Below the pieces are notes generated by a model. The model was not told the DNA's origin. It did not search any database and worked only from the letters and a program-made list of their open reading frames with translations. 21,353 nt of DNA, taken from positions 1-21,353 of the forward strand of contig JBFMAE010000406.1 of the NCBI GenBank assembly GCA_040756085.1, written 5' to 3'. Below are positions 13,858 to 21,353 of this stretch, in pieces. The stretch comes from JBFMAE01 sp040756085. Lineage in GTDB: Bacteria; Desulfobacterota; BSN033; UBA1163. How positions within the stretch are numbered: the stretch's first letter is position 1; the number at the start of each line of letters is the position of its first letter. The position numbers were made by a program, and so were the translations under genes.

Positions 13858-14856
13858 CTAAGCATGATCTTCCCCCTCACCCTTCCCCTCTCCTGCATGG
13901 GGAGAAAGAGGGGGTGAGGATTGAAAAACCCTTAACGGGCGAAGGGCGATCACATCTAGGCCTGACCGCTGGATATCCCCATCTTTGACCTCTAATTTCA
14001 AAATAGCCACCAATCCCTCCTCGGGAGAAGACATCTTCAGCCATTGTCCTTTTTCAAAGGCGGGGAGGACCTGAGGTGAAAAGTCTCGAACCATCATCTC
14101 CCTTCCAAAACGGACCTTTTTGACCAGTTCTCCATCTGCGACCACTTCTGGCAGACTGGGGAGAGCCTCTCTCAAAGAGATCAGCCAGGGGTAAAGGTCT
14201 TCGACCCTCGAGAGACCCTTTAATGTCTCCCACGGGATCGCCTGTTCCAGCGTGAAAGGACCACTTCGAACCCTTCTGAGATGGAGGAGATGGGCTCCAC
14301 ACCCTATCTTCCTTCCAATATCTCTTCCCAAAGTACGAATGTAAGTCCCTTTTGAACATAAAACTTTAAAGCGGATCAGGGGAAAGTCAACTTCTTTAAT
14401 CTGGATACCGAATATCTCCACCTCCCTGGCCTTTCGCTCAACCTCGATCCCTCTTCTGGCCCATCGATAAAGAGGTTTCCCGTTCACTTTAATGGCTGAA
14501 AACATAGAGGGGGTTTGCTGAATCCTCCCTAAAAAGGTCTGAAAGGATGCATGAACCATTCCGGGAGAAACCTCCTCCCACGGCTTTCTGAAGACAACTT
14601 CTCCGGTCGGATCATCCGTGGTAGTCTCCTCCCCCAATTTCATGATGGCCTCATACTCTTTGGGCTCCTCCCCCAAAAAAGGAACCAATTTTGTTCCCTC
14701 ATTAATCACGATGGGCAGAACTCCTGTGGCAAAGGGATCGAGCGTCCCTATATGGCCCGCTTTCTTCACAAAAAACCGGCGCTTCACCTCCCTTACGACT
14801 TCGAGGGAAGTGATCCCTTCAGGTTTATCCACGATGAGGAGACCATCAACCCTCAT
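13858..14856 (-). CDS. truB: tRNA pseudouridine(55) synthase with repeat-derived C-terminal tail
   Basis: TruB makes pseudouridine 55 in the T-loop of tRNAs. At 332 residues it is slightly long. The catalytic aspartate is D40 in GHIGTLDPFATGVLP; MFSAIKVNGKPLYRWARRG and CSKGTYIRTLGRDIG are also typical, and a PUA-like C-terminal region follows (about 240-305). The last 20 or so residues (SSPPLSPHAGEGKGEGEDHA) are low-complexity and encoded by a palindromic DNA repeat at 13875-13919, so they are probably a late addition. The start overlaps rbfA by 11 nt, with AAGGAG abutting the ATG, so initiation likely relies on coupling to rbfA. The DHH (NrnA-like) gene that many relatives carry between rbfA and truB is absent. 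Confidence 0.97.
   Translation of the reverse strand: MRVDGLLIVDKPEGITSLEVVREVKRRFFVKKAGHIGTLDPFATGVLPIVINEGTKLVPFLGEEPKEYEAIMKLGEETTTDDPTGEVVFRKPWEEVSPGMVHASFQTFLGRIQQTPSMFSAIKVNGKPLYRWARRGIEVERKAREVEIFGIQIKEVDFPLIRFKVLCSKGTYIRTLGRDIGRKIGCGAHLLHLRRVRSGPFTLEQAIPWETLKGLSRVEDLYPWLISLREALPSLPEVVADGELVKKVRFGREMMVRDFSPQVLPAFEKGQWLKMSSPEEGLVAILKLEVKDGDIQRSGLDVIALRPLRVFQSSPPLSPHAGEGKGEGEDHA
13875..13919. repeat. CCTCACCC...GGGTGAGG palindromic repeat inside the truB 3' end
   Basis: CCTCACCCTTCCCCTCTCC (13875-13893) faces an imperfect complement at 13899-13919 around TGCAT. This is the form of a widespread dispersed palindrome. It lies in frame and codes the SPHAGEGKGEGE-type tail of TruB. Confidence 0.7.
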
Positions 14857-15232
14857 CTCCTTTTTTTCCCTCTTCCTGTTTCAAGTGATGGAACAGCTCT
14901 TCAATATGAATGGCATATTCAATGGAAGGGTCGAACTGAAACATAATTTCAGGGGTATATCTCAGTCTTATCCGCCGGCCCAACTCCTTTCGGACAAATC
15001 CCTTCGCGCTGTCCAGCCCCTTCATAGACCTTACCCTCTCTTCAGGGGTCCCCGTCACGCTGAAATAGACTTTGGCTAACCGGCAATCGTCAGAGACCGT
15101 AACTCTGGTAATGGTGACGAATCCGATCCGCGGGTCCTTGACCCCCTTTACCAGCATCTGCGAGATTTCTTTTTGGATCAAATCTGCAATTTTTTCTGAG
15201 CGTTTTCCTTCCATAGACATTGAGACGGCCAT
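14846..15232 (-). CDS. rbfA: 30S ribosome-binding factor A
   Basis: RbfA is a KH-fold factor needed for late 30S maturation and 16S 5'-end processing. The 128 residues include EKIADLIQKEISQML, KDPRIGFVTITRVTVSDDCRLAKVYFSV and LGRRIRLRYTPEIMFQFDPSIEYAIHIEEL, the last being the classic C-terminal signature. Starts at 15232, 15220 and 15214 are all ATG. AAGG lies close to the first, which I keep. It overlaps truB by 11 nt and follows ylxP by 111 nt. Confidence 0.98.
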   Translation of the reverse strand: MAVSMSMEGKRSEKIADLIQKEISQMLVKGVKDPRIGFVTITRVTVSDDCRLAKVYFSVTGTPEERVRSMKGLDSAKGFVRKELGRRIRLRYTPEIMFQFDPSIEYAIHIEELFHHLKQEEGKKGDEG

Positions 15233-15309
15233 CCGCCTTGTTCCCTATCTTCCGAGTCCTTATGATACCTCACATCCTTCCACCCCTAAGGATTGAATTT
15301 AACAAACAT

Positions 15310-15352
15310 ACGGTGTTCCCTGTTACGGGCGGGGAGGGAATGCTTACACCGT
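15310..15352 (-). other. stem-loop at the 3' end of ylxP
   Basis: ACGGTGT (15310-15316) pairs with ACACCGT (15346-15352), and inside this TTCCCT (15316-15321) faces AGGGAA (15335-15340). The outer arm contains the ylxP stop codon. A long GC-rich interrupted hairpin without a U-tract, it may slow 3' decay or mark an RNA processing point between ylxP and rbfA. Confidence 0.45.
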
Positions 15353-15631
15353 AAAGATCTCCATTTCCGTATGGATCATTTCGACGAGATGCATCTGCTC
15401 GATAAAGTCAATTACCTTGTCTAGACTGGAATTGATATGTCTCCGATCATTGCCTACGGCACAGATTCCAATCTGTGCCCGTTGCCACAGGTCATTATCA
15501 CCGACCTCTGAGATGGTTACATTGAACCGGTGTCTCACCCTCTCGATCAGTTTTCGGATCACCTGGCGCTTCCCCTTCAGGGAGTGATTTTCCGGAATTC
15601 GAAGATCAATCTGACAAACTCCGATCACCAT
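15344..15631 (-). CDS. DUF503 (YlxP-like) protein
   Basis: This small 95-residue protein of the DUF503/YlxP family begins MVIGVCQIDLRIPENHSLKGKRQVIRKLIERVRHRFN and continues ISEVGDNDLWQRAQIGICAVGND, both family hallmarks. A ferredoxin-like fold is known for the family. It is found almost always between infB and rbfA, suggesting a role in ribosome maturation, but its biochemical function is not settled. GGAAAAAA directly before the ATG is a weak ribosome site. It follows infB after 148 nt in which I see no gene. Confidence 0.93.
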   Translation of the reverse strand: MVIGVCQIDLRIPENHSLKGKRQVIRKLIERVRHRFNVTISEVGDNDLWQRAQIGICAVGNDRRHINSSLDKVIDFIEQMHLVEMIHTEMEIFTV

Positions 15632-15779
15632 TTTTTTCCAAAATCTAAGATATAATCGTTCATCGGTGTCGAAGCCCGTATCGAAGCTAGGTAACAGAAA
15701 CTGGTTGATCGAGATTCTAAGTTCAAGCTTTAGGCTTCAATACCAGCATCCTCAGTGAAAAACAATTTTTATATCGTTG

Positions 15780-18377
15780 TTAGGTTAATTGAGGTTGGAC
15801 CTCTTCGATCTCATAAGACTCGATGATATCCCCCAGTTTGATGTCATTAAAATTCTCGATGCCGATACCGCATTCCAGACCATGGGTACAATCCTTCACA
15901 TCATCCTTGAATCGTTTGAGAGAAGAGATCCGGCCTTTATAGATGATCACGCTGTCGCGAAGAAGCCTTGCATGGGATCCCTTCACCACTTTGCCATCGA
16001 CCACCAAGCTACCCGCCACCGTACCCACTTTACGGATAGTAAAAACCTGTATCACCTGTGCTCTTCCTAAGAGATGCTCTTTGTAGGTGGGCTCCAGTAA
16101 TCCTTCCAAAGCCTTCTTGATATCTGTGATTGCATCGTAAATCACGGAATAGGTTCGAACATCCACGTGTTCCTGCTCGGCTAGAGCCTGAGCTTTCTGG
16201 CCCGGTCTCACATTGAAGCCGATAATGATGGCATTCGAAGCCGAGGCCAAATTCACATCGGTTTCCGTAATCCCGCCCACCGCATCATGGAGGATGTTAA
16301 CCTTCACGATATCGGTGGAGAGTTTTTTCAAAGCCTCTTTCACTGCTTCGATGGAGCCCTGGACATCGGCTTTAATGATCACGTTGAGCTCCTTTACCTC
16401 TCCTTTCTTAATTTTGTCATAGAGTTCTTCCAGTGAGACCTTGCTCAGCTTTGAAAGCTCCTTCTCCCTTATCTTTTCTTGCCGATAGAGGCTGATCTGC
16501 TTGGCCATCCTCTCCTCGGGAACGACGATGAACATTTCTCCCGCCTCTGGGACATCGGCAAACCCCACCACCTCCACAGGGGTGGAGGGATAGGCTTCTT
16601 CTATCTTCTTTCCGTTTTCATCGAGCATCGCCCTCACCCTCCCGTAGTGAGAGCCTGCAATGAAGACATCCCCTGTTTTCAGGGTTCCCTCCTGCACTAG
16701 AAGAGTGGCCACTGGTCCCCTTCCTTTATCCAGTTTCGCTTCGATAATAACTCCTCGGGCGGGTTTTTCCGGATTGGCTTTTAATTCAAGGACCTCTGCC
16801 TGAAGAAGAATTAAATCTAATAATTCTTTAATCCCGGTCTTCTGTTTTGCAGATACCTCGGTGAAGAGAGTATTCCCACCCCATTGCTCCGGGACCAGAC
16901 TATAATCCGCCAGATCCTTCTTCACCTTCTCCGGATTAGCAGTCGGTTTATCAATCTTATTGATCGCTACTACAATCGGGACATTGGCTGCCCGGGCATG
17001 ATCGATCGCCTCTTTGGTCTGCGGCATCATCCCATCATCCGCAGCCACTACTAAAACGACCACATCCGTTACCTGAGCCCCTCTGGCCCTCATGGCGGTA
17101 AACGCCTCGTGGCCTGGAGTGTCAATGAAGACGACCTTCCCATTCTCTAATTGGACATTATAGGCCCCGATATGCTGGGTGATGCCTCCGGCTTCCCCTC
17201 CTACCACATTGGTCTTCCGGATGGAATCCAGAAGCATGGTCTTCCCGTGATCCACATGGCCCATGATGGTGACGACCGGCGGTCTCGGCCGTAACTGTTC
17301 TGGAAGATCTTCTTTTCTCTCCAGTAGATCCTGCCGTTCTAAGGAGAGTTTCTCCACTTCGTAGCCAAAATCACTGGCGACTAGGGAAGCCACATCGGCA
17401 TCGATCGCTTGGTTGATGTTTACAAGGACCCCCATCTCCATCAGTTTCTTTATCAATTCTCCCCCTTTGACTCCCATCCTTTTGGCAAGATCTCCGACAG
17501 CAATGACCTCGGCGATTCGAATGATTCTCTTAATGGGTTTGGGGACAGTCACCTCCGTCTTTTTAAGGGTCTTCAGCACCACTCTCTTTTTCATCGGTCT
17601 GAAGGGTCTGAAGACAATTTCTCCTTCTTTCTCAGGTGGCCCTTCTCTTTCCCCTTCCTCCAATAACCGTTCCTCAATCAATCTCCTCTTTTTTACAAAC
17701 CCCCTTTTCTTTCCGGTTAAGGAATCCAGTTTTTCTTTCTCAATCAGGTCTTCCTTGTCCGGAAGTTTCACCTCCAACTGTGTGCCAGGGGTCTCTTTAG
17801 GTTTGCCTTCCTCGACTTCCCCCTTAACTTCCGCTTTCTTCACTGCCTTTTTAGGGGTGATCTGAGAAGGCCGAATTTCCTCTTTCTGTCCTTGTCTGGC
17901 AGCCTCCTTCCCGACAACCTTCTTTTCTGCCTTCTCTTCAATGGATAAAACAGGCTCTCCATCAGCTTCCACCTTCTTTTTCCCTTTGGTTACCTTTGCG
18001 CGCGGCTTACCCTCTTTCTTCAGCTCTCTTTTCTCTGCCGCTATCTTCCGGACTTTCGCCTCTGGTTCAGCCTTTTCCGCTTTTAGCTCTGGGGCCTTGG
18101 CTTCCACTGCCTCAGGTTCTACGATGACGGGTGGCTCTGCTTTCTGCTCCAGGGTTCTCGCCCTCCTCCGGATGACAGTGGGTTTTACCCGTTTCTCAAC
18201 GATTTCCTTCTCTGCATCCCTTTCAATAATCTTTTCATCAGACAGGGATACCTTTTTCTCAGGCTCCGCGGGTTTTTTGTCCCTCATCTTCACGCCCATC
18301 CGTTTTAATTTTAGGAGCAATTTGTCATCCTCCATCCCAACTTCGCGGGCGAGATCGAGGACTTTAACTTTCCCCAT
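15780..18377 (-). CDS. infB: Translation initiation factor IF-2
   Basis: This GTPase brings fMet-tRNA to the 30S subunit and drives subunit joining. The 865 residues run: a first IF2-N helical module (about 1-35, KVLDLAREVGMEDDKLLLKLKRMGV), a long Lys/Glu/Pro/Ala-rich linker (about 40-280), a second IF2-N module (about 288-345), then the G domain with G1 GHVDHGKT (373-380), G2 GGITQHIGA, G3 DTPGH (419-423) and G4 NKID (473-476). Domains II-IV follow, with the fMet-tRNA-binding C2 at the end. AGGAGG lies 7 nt before the ATG. It is preceded by ylxR with a 13-nt gap. The linker is charged and repetitive, as is common. Confidence 0.99.
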   Translation of the reverse strand: MGKVKVLDLAREVGMEDDKLLLKLKRMGVKMRDKKPAEPEKKVSLSDEKIIERDAEKEIVEKRVKPTVIRRRARTLEQKAEPPVIVEPEAVEAKAPELKAEKAEPEAKVRKIAAEKRELKKEGKPRAKVTKGKKKVEADGEPVLSIEEKAEKKVVGKEAARQGQKEEIRPSQITPKKAVKKAEVKGEVEEGKPKETPGTQLEVKLPDKEDLIEKEKLDSLTGKKRGFVKKRRLIEERLLEEGEREGPPEKEGEIVFRPFRPMKKRVVLKTLKKTEVTVPKPIKRIIRIAEVIAVGDLAKRMGVKGGELIKKLMEMGVLVNINQAIDADVASLVASDFGYEVEKLSLERQDLLERKEDLPEQLRPRPPVVTIMGHVDHGKTMLLDSIRKTNVVGGEAGGITQHIGAYNVQLENGKVVFIDTPGHEAFTAMRARGAQVTDVVVLVVAADDGMMPQTKEAIDHARAANVPIVVAINKIDKPTANPEKVKKDLADYSLVPEQWGGNTLFTEVSAKQKTGIKELLDLILLQAEVLELKANPEKPARGVIIEAKLDKGRGPVATLLVQEGTLKTGDVFIAGSHYGRVRAMLDENGKKIEEAYPSTPVEVVGFADVPEAGEMFIVVPEERMAKQISLYRQEKIREKELSKLSKVSLEELYDKIKKGEVKELNVIIKADVQGSIEAVKEALKKLSTDIVKVNILHDAVGGITETDVNLASASNAIIIGFNVRPGQKAQALAEQEHVDVRTYSVIYDAITDIKKALEGLLEPTYKEHLLGRAQVIQVFTIRKVGTVAGSLVVDGKVVKGSHARLLRDSVIIYKGRISSLKRFKDDVKDCTHGLECGIGIENFNDIKLGDIIESYEIEEVQPQLT

Positions 18378-18390
18378 TCCCCTTCCTCCT

Positions 18391-18666
18391 CTATGTGAAA
18401 TCTCTCATGGATTGGAGTAATCCTGTATCGAAAGTGACGAGGTGAATTATCTCTTCTATAGATCCTGTCGATCTATTTTTTTTCTTTGCGATTTTAAAAC
18501 ACGTTAAATCTGGACAGAGATAGAAACTGCGTCCATTCACGTTCCTTTTTTTCTTCATCCATACGATCCCATCAGAACTTTGAATAAACCGGAGCATCTC
18601 CTCCTTCTTCCTCTTTTTTCTGCACCCGATACACATGCGGATCGGGATATGCCCTTTATGACTCAT
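18391..18666 (-). CDS. YlxR-family (DUF448) RNA-binding protein
   Basis: This 91-residue basic protein has the YlxR pattern: IPIRMCIGCRKKRKKEEMLRF near the N-terminus, then NGRSFYLCPDLTCFKIAKKKN, equivalent to the family's GRGAYLC...C..A.KKK. Homologues sit between nusA and infB and are thought to bind RNA or act in transcription; their exact role is not fixed. The ATG overlaps the nusA stop by 4 nt (18663-18666), indicating translational coupling. The three cysteines in CIGC and CPDLTC could bind metal, which is an inference. Confidence 0.93.
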   Translation of the reverse strand: MSHKGHIPIRMCIGCRKKRKKEEMLRFIQSSDGIVWMKKKRNVNGRSFYLCPDLTCFKIAKKKNRSTGSIEEIIHLVTFDTGLLQSMRDFT

Positions 18667-20141
18667 GCCTTCTTCCCTTCGATATGACGCTGTGCGGATT
18701 GGATCAATCTTTCTGCTTTCTTGGTTCCGATCCCTGGAAGAGTGGAAAGCTTTTCCACGCTTGCTTCCAAAACATCTTGAATGGTTTTAAATCCGTTGGC
18801 TACCAATATTTCAGCCGTCTTTTCTCCTACCCCTTCTATCTGATCTACTGGATCGAGGGTAGGCTTTCCAGTAGGTGAGACAGCTTCCTGAGTACCCTCC
18901 ATGCCTCCCTCTTGCTGGATGATCTGAAGAGCCCTTTCAACAATCTCTATGGCCTTCTCTCTTTCTATCTCTAAAACTTTGGCCAATTCTTCTGGATCTA
19001 CCTCCGACACCTCCTTGATCGATCGGAACCCTTCGTTATAAAGGATGCGGCTAGTCACATCTCCAATATGGGGTAGGTTCTTAAAGCTTTCCAAGATCTC
19101 ACTGGAGATCTTTTCCATCTTCGACTCGCTCTTGATGTCGATCTTCCAGCCCGTCAATTTGGATGCCAATCTAACATTCTGGCCTTTTTTCCCGATCGCC
19201 AAAGAAAGCTGATCATCTGCAACGACCATCTCCATATGGCGGTTTTCCTCATCGATATAGACCCTGGAGATTTTTGCCGGTGCTAATGCATTACAGACAT
19301 ATTTGGCCTGATCTTGTGACCAGGGGATGATGTCAATCCGCTCTCCCCGGAGTTCTTGGACTACGCTCTGCACCCTCGAACCCTTCATTCCCACACAGGC
19401 TCCTACCGGATCGACATCACGGTTCGAACTATAGACCGAAATTTTTGCCCTCTCGCCGGGTTCCCGTGCCGCGCTGATGATCTTGATCACACCTTCCGAA
19501 ATCTCCGGTACCTCCATTTCGAACAGTTTGATTAAAAACCCCGGATGGGTTCTCGAAAGGAAGAGCTGCGGTCCCTTCGAATTCTTCTGGATATCGAGGA
19601 TATAAGCCCGAATCCGTTCCCCCTGTCGATAAACCTCTCCGGGTATTTGTTCCTTGGAAAAAAGGACGGCCTCTGCCCTTCCAATATTGATATAGAGATT
19701 CCCCTTCTCCATCCGTTGAACCGTTCCGCTGGCCAGATCTCCTTTTCGATCCTTAAATTCATTGTAGACGTTCTCACGTTCAGCATCTCGGACTTTCTGA
19801 ATAATCACCTGTTTTGCCGTTTGGGCGCCGATGCGGCCAAAATCGGTATTTAGTTTTACCCCCAGGCTGTCACCGATTTGAGCTTCGCTATCTAGGACCC
19901 TTGCCTCTTCGAGGGAGATCTCGGTCGCTGGATTCGCCACTTCTTCCACGACCTGCTTGAATTGAAACAATTCTACTTCGCCAATCTCCTCATTATAGTG
20001 GACTTCAATCTCCCCCTGATGTCCATACTTCTTCCTTGAGGCGGTCAGGACGGCTTGTTCTAATGCTTCAATGATCACCTTCCGGTCGATCCCTTTGTCC
20101 TTTCCCACCTGATCAATCACATAATTGAGATTGGATGGCAT
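18663..20141 (-). CDS. nusA: Transcription termination/antitermination protein NusA
   Basis: NusA binds RNA polymerase and modulates pausing, intrinsic termination and antitermination. The 492 residues contain an N-terminal RNAP-binding domain (about 1-125), S1 (about 135-200, GTVQRMEKGNLYINIGRAEA), KH1 and KH2 (GACVGMKGSRVQSVV and LAIGKKGQNVRLAS), and a C-terminal pair of helix-hairpin-helix repeats (ESFKNLPHIGDVTSRIL and VDQIEGVGEKTAEIL...LPGIGTKKAERL), comparable to the acidic repeats of E. coli NusA. GGGAG lies 9 nt before the ATG. The gap to rimP is 153 nt and holds two hairpin repeats. Since NusA acts at terminators, the terminator ahead of rimP could serve autoregulation. Confidence 0.99.
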   Translation of the reverse strand: MPSNLNYVIDQVGKDKGIDRKVIIEALEQAVLTASRKKYGHQGEIEVHYNEEIGEVELFQFKQVVEEVANPATEISLEEARVLDSEAQIGDSLGVKLNTDFGRIGAQTAKQVIIQKVRDAERENVYNEFKDRKGDLASGTVQRMEKGNLYINIGRAEAVLFSKEQIPGEVYRQGERIRAYILDIQKNSKGPQLFLSRTHPGFLIKLFEMEVPEISEGVIKIISAAREPGERAKISVYSSNRDVDPVGACVGMKGSRVQSVVQELRGERIDIIPWSQDQAKYVCNALAPAKISRVYIDEENRHMEMVVADDQLSLAIGKKGQNVRLASKLTGWKIDIKSESKMEKISSEILESFKNLPHIGDVTSRILYNEGFRSIKEVSEVDPEELAKVLEIEREKAIEIVERALQIIQQEGGMEGTQEAVSPTGKPTLDPVDQIEGVGEKTAEILVANGFKTIQDVLEASVEKLSTLPGIGTKKAERLIQSAQRHIEGKKA

Positions 20142-20177
20142 GGTCGATCTCTCCCTTTCTAAAAGTGAAGCTCCTCA

Positions 20178-20271
20178 CCTGCCTTCCGCAGGCAGGGCGG
20201 AACTTCCCGGAAATGAAATATCATTTTTAATTGTTCCCCTTGATCCCGCCTACCTGCCTTCCGCGGGCAGG
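20178..20271. repeat. two copies of CCTGCCTTCCGCRGGCAGG in the rimP-nusA gap
   Basis: A 19-nt palindromic unit occurs at 20178-20196 and 20253-20271, differing at one base (A or G before GGCAGG). Each forms a 6-bp GC-rich stem with a 7-nt loop. They lie inside an otherwise co-transcribed operon and lack U-tracts. Confidence 0.7.
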
Positions 20272-20294
20272 CAAGGCCGGGGCTTGCGGGGCAC

Positions 20295-20753
20295 TTACCG
20301 GTCAATTTCTAGATTGGCTTTTGCCACATTAGAGAGGGGAATCTGAAAGACCTTCCCTTCCATTTCAATTTCAATCTGGCTCCCAGAAATCCCCAAGAGT
20401 CTTCCTTTAAATTGCCGTCGATTCTCAATGAGGTCAACGGTCTTCACCTTGACCAATCGGTTGAGATGTTTGATAAAGTCCTTTTCGCTTTTTAAGGGAC
20501 GAGTGAGGCCAGGGGATGAGACCTCTAAGGTGTAAGGGGTTGAAATGAAATCCTCCACATCCAGAGTTCTTCCCACCTCTTGACTGACAAGGGTGCAATC
20601 GTCAAGGGTGACCCCTCCCTTCTTATCAATATAAATTCGAAGGACCCAGCCCTTTGATTCCCTTCGATATTCAATCTCCACCAATTCCATTCCTTCCTTC
20701 GAGAGAATGGAATCAGCAATTTCCCGGACCCGATCTGTAATTTCCTGAAACAT
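20295..20753 (-). CDS. rimP: Ribosome maturation factor RimP
   Basis: RimP helps early 30S assembly. From the ATG at 20753 it has 152 residues, the normal family length: ITDRVREIADSILSKEGMELVEIEYRRE, RIYIDKKGGVTLDDCTLVSQEVGRTLD, the signature LEVSSPGLTRPL, and a C-terminal SH3-like part ending in IPLSNVAKANLEID. The open frame extends upstream to 20801, but that would put the start inside a terminator hairpin (20789-20815). The ATG at 20753 has AAGGA 4 nt upstream and matches family starts, so I use it. It heads the nusA-infB cluster, as in many bacteria. Confidence 0.96.
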   Translation of the reverse strand: MFQEITDRVREIADSILSKEGMELVEIEYRRESKGWVLRIYIDKKGGVTLDDCTLVSQEVGRTLDVEDFISTPYTLEVSSPGLTRPLKSEKDFIKHLNRLVKVKTVDLIENRRQFKGRLLGISGSQIEIEMEGKVFQIPLSNVAKANLEIDR

Positions 20754-20784
20754 CAATTCCTTCAATTTTTCAAAGAAGTATTTT

Positions 20785-20815
20785 AAAAAAAAAGCGGGCA
20801 AACAGCCCGCTTTTT
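20785..20815 (-). terminator. strong intrinsic terminator just upstream of rimP
   Basis: On the minus strand AAAAAGCGGGC (20805-20815) pairs perfectly with GCCCGCTTTTT (20789-20799) around a 5-nt loop, and the run of nine T (20785-20793) completes it. It lies about 15 nt after the predicted transcript start and 32 nt before the rimP ATG. It may end the lapA transcript, or act as an attenuator for the rimP operon, or both. The matching A/T flanks also make it usable on the other strand. Confidence 0.85.
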
Positions 20816-20837
20816 CAGCAGACTTCTATTTTATTTA

Positions 20838-20866
20838 AATATACTACAATTCACTTTGAATTGCAA
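20838..20866 (-). promoter_or_regulatory. promoter ahead of the rimP terminator, with operator-like palindrome
   Basis: TTGCAA (20861-20866), 17 bp, TATATT (20838-20843): four and five of six matches. The spacer contains the inverted repeat CAATTC-N5-GAATTG (20847-20863), a possible repressor site. Transcription would start near 20831 and meet the terminator almost at once. Confidence 0.6.
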
Positions 20867-20922
20867 GCAAAATTTTTATGGAGGATTCTCCCATCAGTAG
20901 TTACCCCTCCTCGCTCAGGAGG

Positions 20923-21249
20923 TCAACCATCCTTCTCAAGAAAAGTAGTTTGATCAAAGCCCGGAACACGAAGAGAATCAATCTCCCTTTCCAGCCTCTC
21001 AATGGTTTTTTGATTTTGGCGAAGGGTCTTTTTAAGTTGAAACCGCTGATAGAGGTCACCGATCCCCCCCATCAAAACACCTAAAAAAATGGAACACAAG
21101 ATGACCAAGAAGAGAGGGATCTTCGAAATCTCAAACCATTGATAATTCTGGATGGAATATCGGAGGGTGATCTCATCTCTGTTCTGTATTGAAAAATGGA
21201 TGGTGAAAAAAAAGGCCACTATCCAAAAAAGCGTCTTCACCCATTTCAC
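20923..21249 (-). CDS. LapA-like (DUF1049) membrane protein
   Basis: This 108-residue protein has two predicted membrane segments (about 6-23, LFWIVAFFFTIHFSI; about 45-65, IPLFLVILCSIFLGVLMGGIG) and then a short coiled coil (about 70-93, QLKKTLRQNQKTIERLEREI). That layout and the NRDEITLRYSI stretch between the segments match the LapA/DUF1049 family, which in enterobacteria is tied to lipopolysaccharide assembly. Start is GTG at 21249 with AGGAGG 9 nt upstream; the GTG overlaps the stop of the gene upstream by 4 nt. It precedes the promoter and terminator of rimP and so belongs to a separate transcript. Confidence 0.82.
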   Translation of the reverse strand: MKWVKTLFWIVAFFFTIHFSIQNRDEITLRYSIQNYQWFEISKIPLFLVILCSIFLGVLMGGIGDLYQRFQLKKTLRQNQKTIERLEREIDSLRVPGFDQTTFLEKDG

Positions 21250-21353
21250 TGGTCTCGTCCTCCTTTCTGCCTTTTCTGGGAAAGGTTCATGAAGGCAGAG
21301 TGAAGTTTCTGATAGGTTTTATACAGATATTCTGGAATGACTTTTGTTTCACC
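21246..21353 (-). CDS. C-terminal end of an unidentified protein (cut by the window edge)
   Basis: The last 35 codons of a frame entering from the right edge, including VIPEYLYKTYQKLHSAF and the basic tail QKRQKGGRDQ, ending in TGA at 21246-21248. The 4-nt GTGA overlap with the lapA-like gene and the AGGAGG for that gene lying inside it support a real co-transcribed gene. The fragment is too short for me to name a family. Confidence 0.6.
   Translation of the reverse strand, partial: GETKVIPEYLYKTYQKLHSAFMNLSQKRQKGGRDQ

Noticed and set aside
15632..15779. Small gene in the infB-ylxP gap
   Set aside because: Only very short frames without ribosome sites are present; the CTTCGA repeats there look incidental.
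20754..20801. Longer RimP start at 20801
   Set aside because: It would begin inside the terminator hairpin, adds 16 residues beyond the family length, and has no better ribosome site than the ATG at 20753.

Overview
The window is a conserved housekeeping stretch of a bacterial chromosome, with almost every gene on the minus strand. The gene order rimP-nusA-ylxR-infB-ylxP(DUF503)-rbfA-truB-rpsO-pnp-M16 peptidase-dut is the classic translation/RNA-processing cluster. That order, a DHH-CBS-tRNA nucleotidyltransferase fusion, xerD, scpA and sppA nearby, and many short dispersed hairpin repeats suggest a member of the Desulfobacterota (former Deltaproteobacteria), perhaps uncultured. The taxonomy is an inference from gene content and order, not a proven assignment.

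Layout, read in the direction of transcription (right to left). At 21353-20923 are the tail of an unknown gene and a LapA-like membrane protein. At 20870-20754 a good sigma70 promoter is followed at once by a strong intrinsic terminator just before rimP, which looks like an attenuator for the whole cluster. From 20753 to 9524 runs rimP to dut, often with 1-11 nt overlaps or short gaps. After dut come hairpins and a terminator (9364-9389). xerD then starts from its own likely promoter and is followed by the 880-residue DHH/CBS/nucleotidyltransferase fusion, scpA (sharing one base with it) and sppA. A single plus-strand gene, a family 4 uracil-DNA glycosylase, converges on sppA and overlaps its 3' end by 28 bp. 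The left end (1-3250) is more accessory: a nitroreductase gene broken by one in-frame TAA, a FitA/VapB-type antitoxin and PIN toxin pair behind a consensus promoter, tRNA-Arg(CCU) with its own promoter, and cinA with a worn-out C-terminal domain.

The genes work together in making and maturing the translation machinery: RimP and RbfA for 30S maturation, NusA for transcription elongation and antitermination, IF-2 for initiation, TruB for tRNA psi55, S15 and PNPase for ribosome assembly and RNA decay, and the nucleotidyltransferase for tRNA 3' ends. Added to these are nucleotide hygiene and DNA repair (dUTPase, UDG), chromosome resolution and condensation (XerD, ScpA), and envelope proteolysis (SppA, M16).

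I see no CRISPR array, insertion sequence, rRNA or phage module. No wholly new system is evident. The best leads are the promoter-proximal terminator in front of rimP, the one-codon nonsense lesion in the nitroreductase, the loss of catalytic motifs in the CinA C-terminal domain, and at least six families of short palindromic repeats seeded between genes and, in several cases, forming gene ends.
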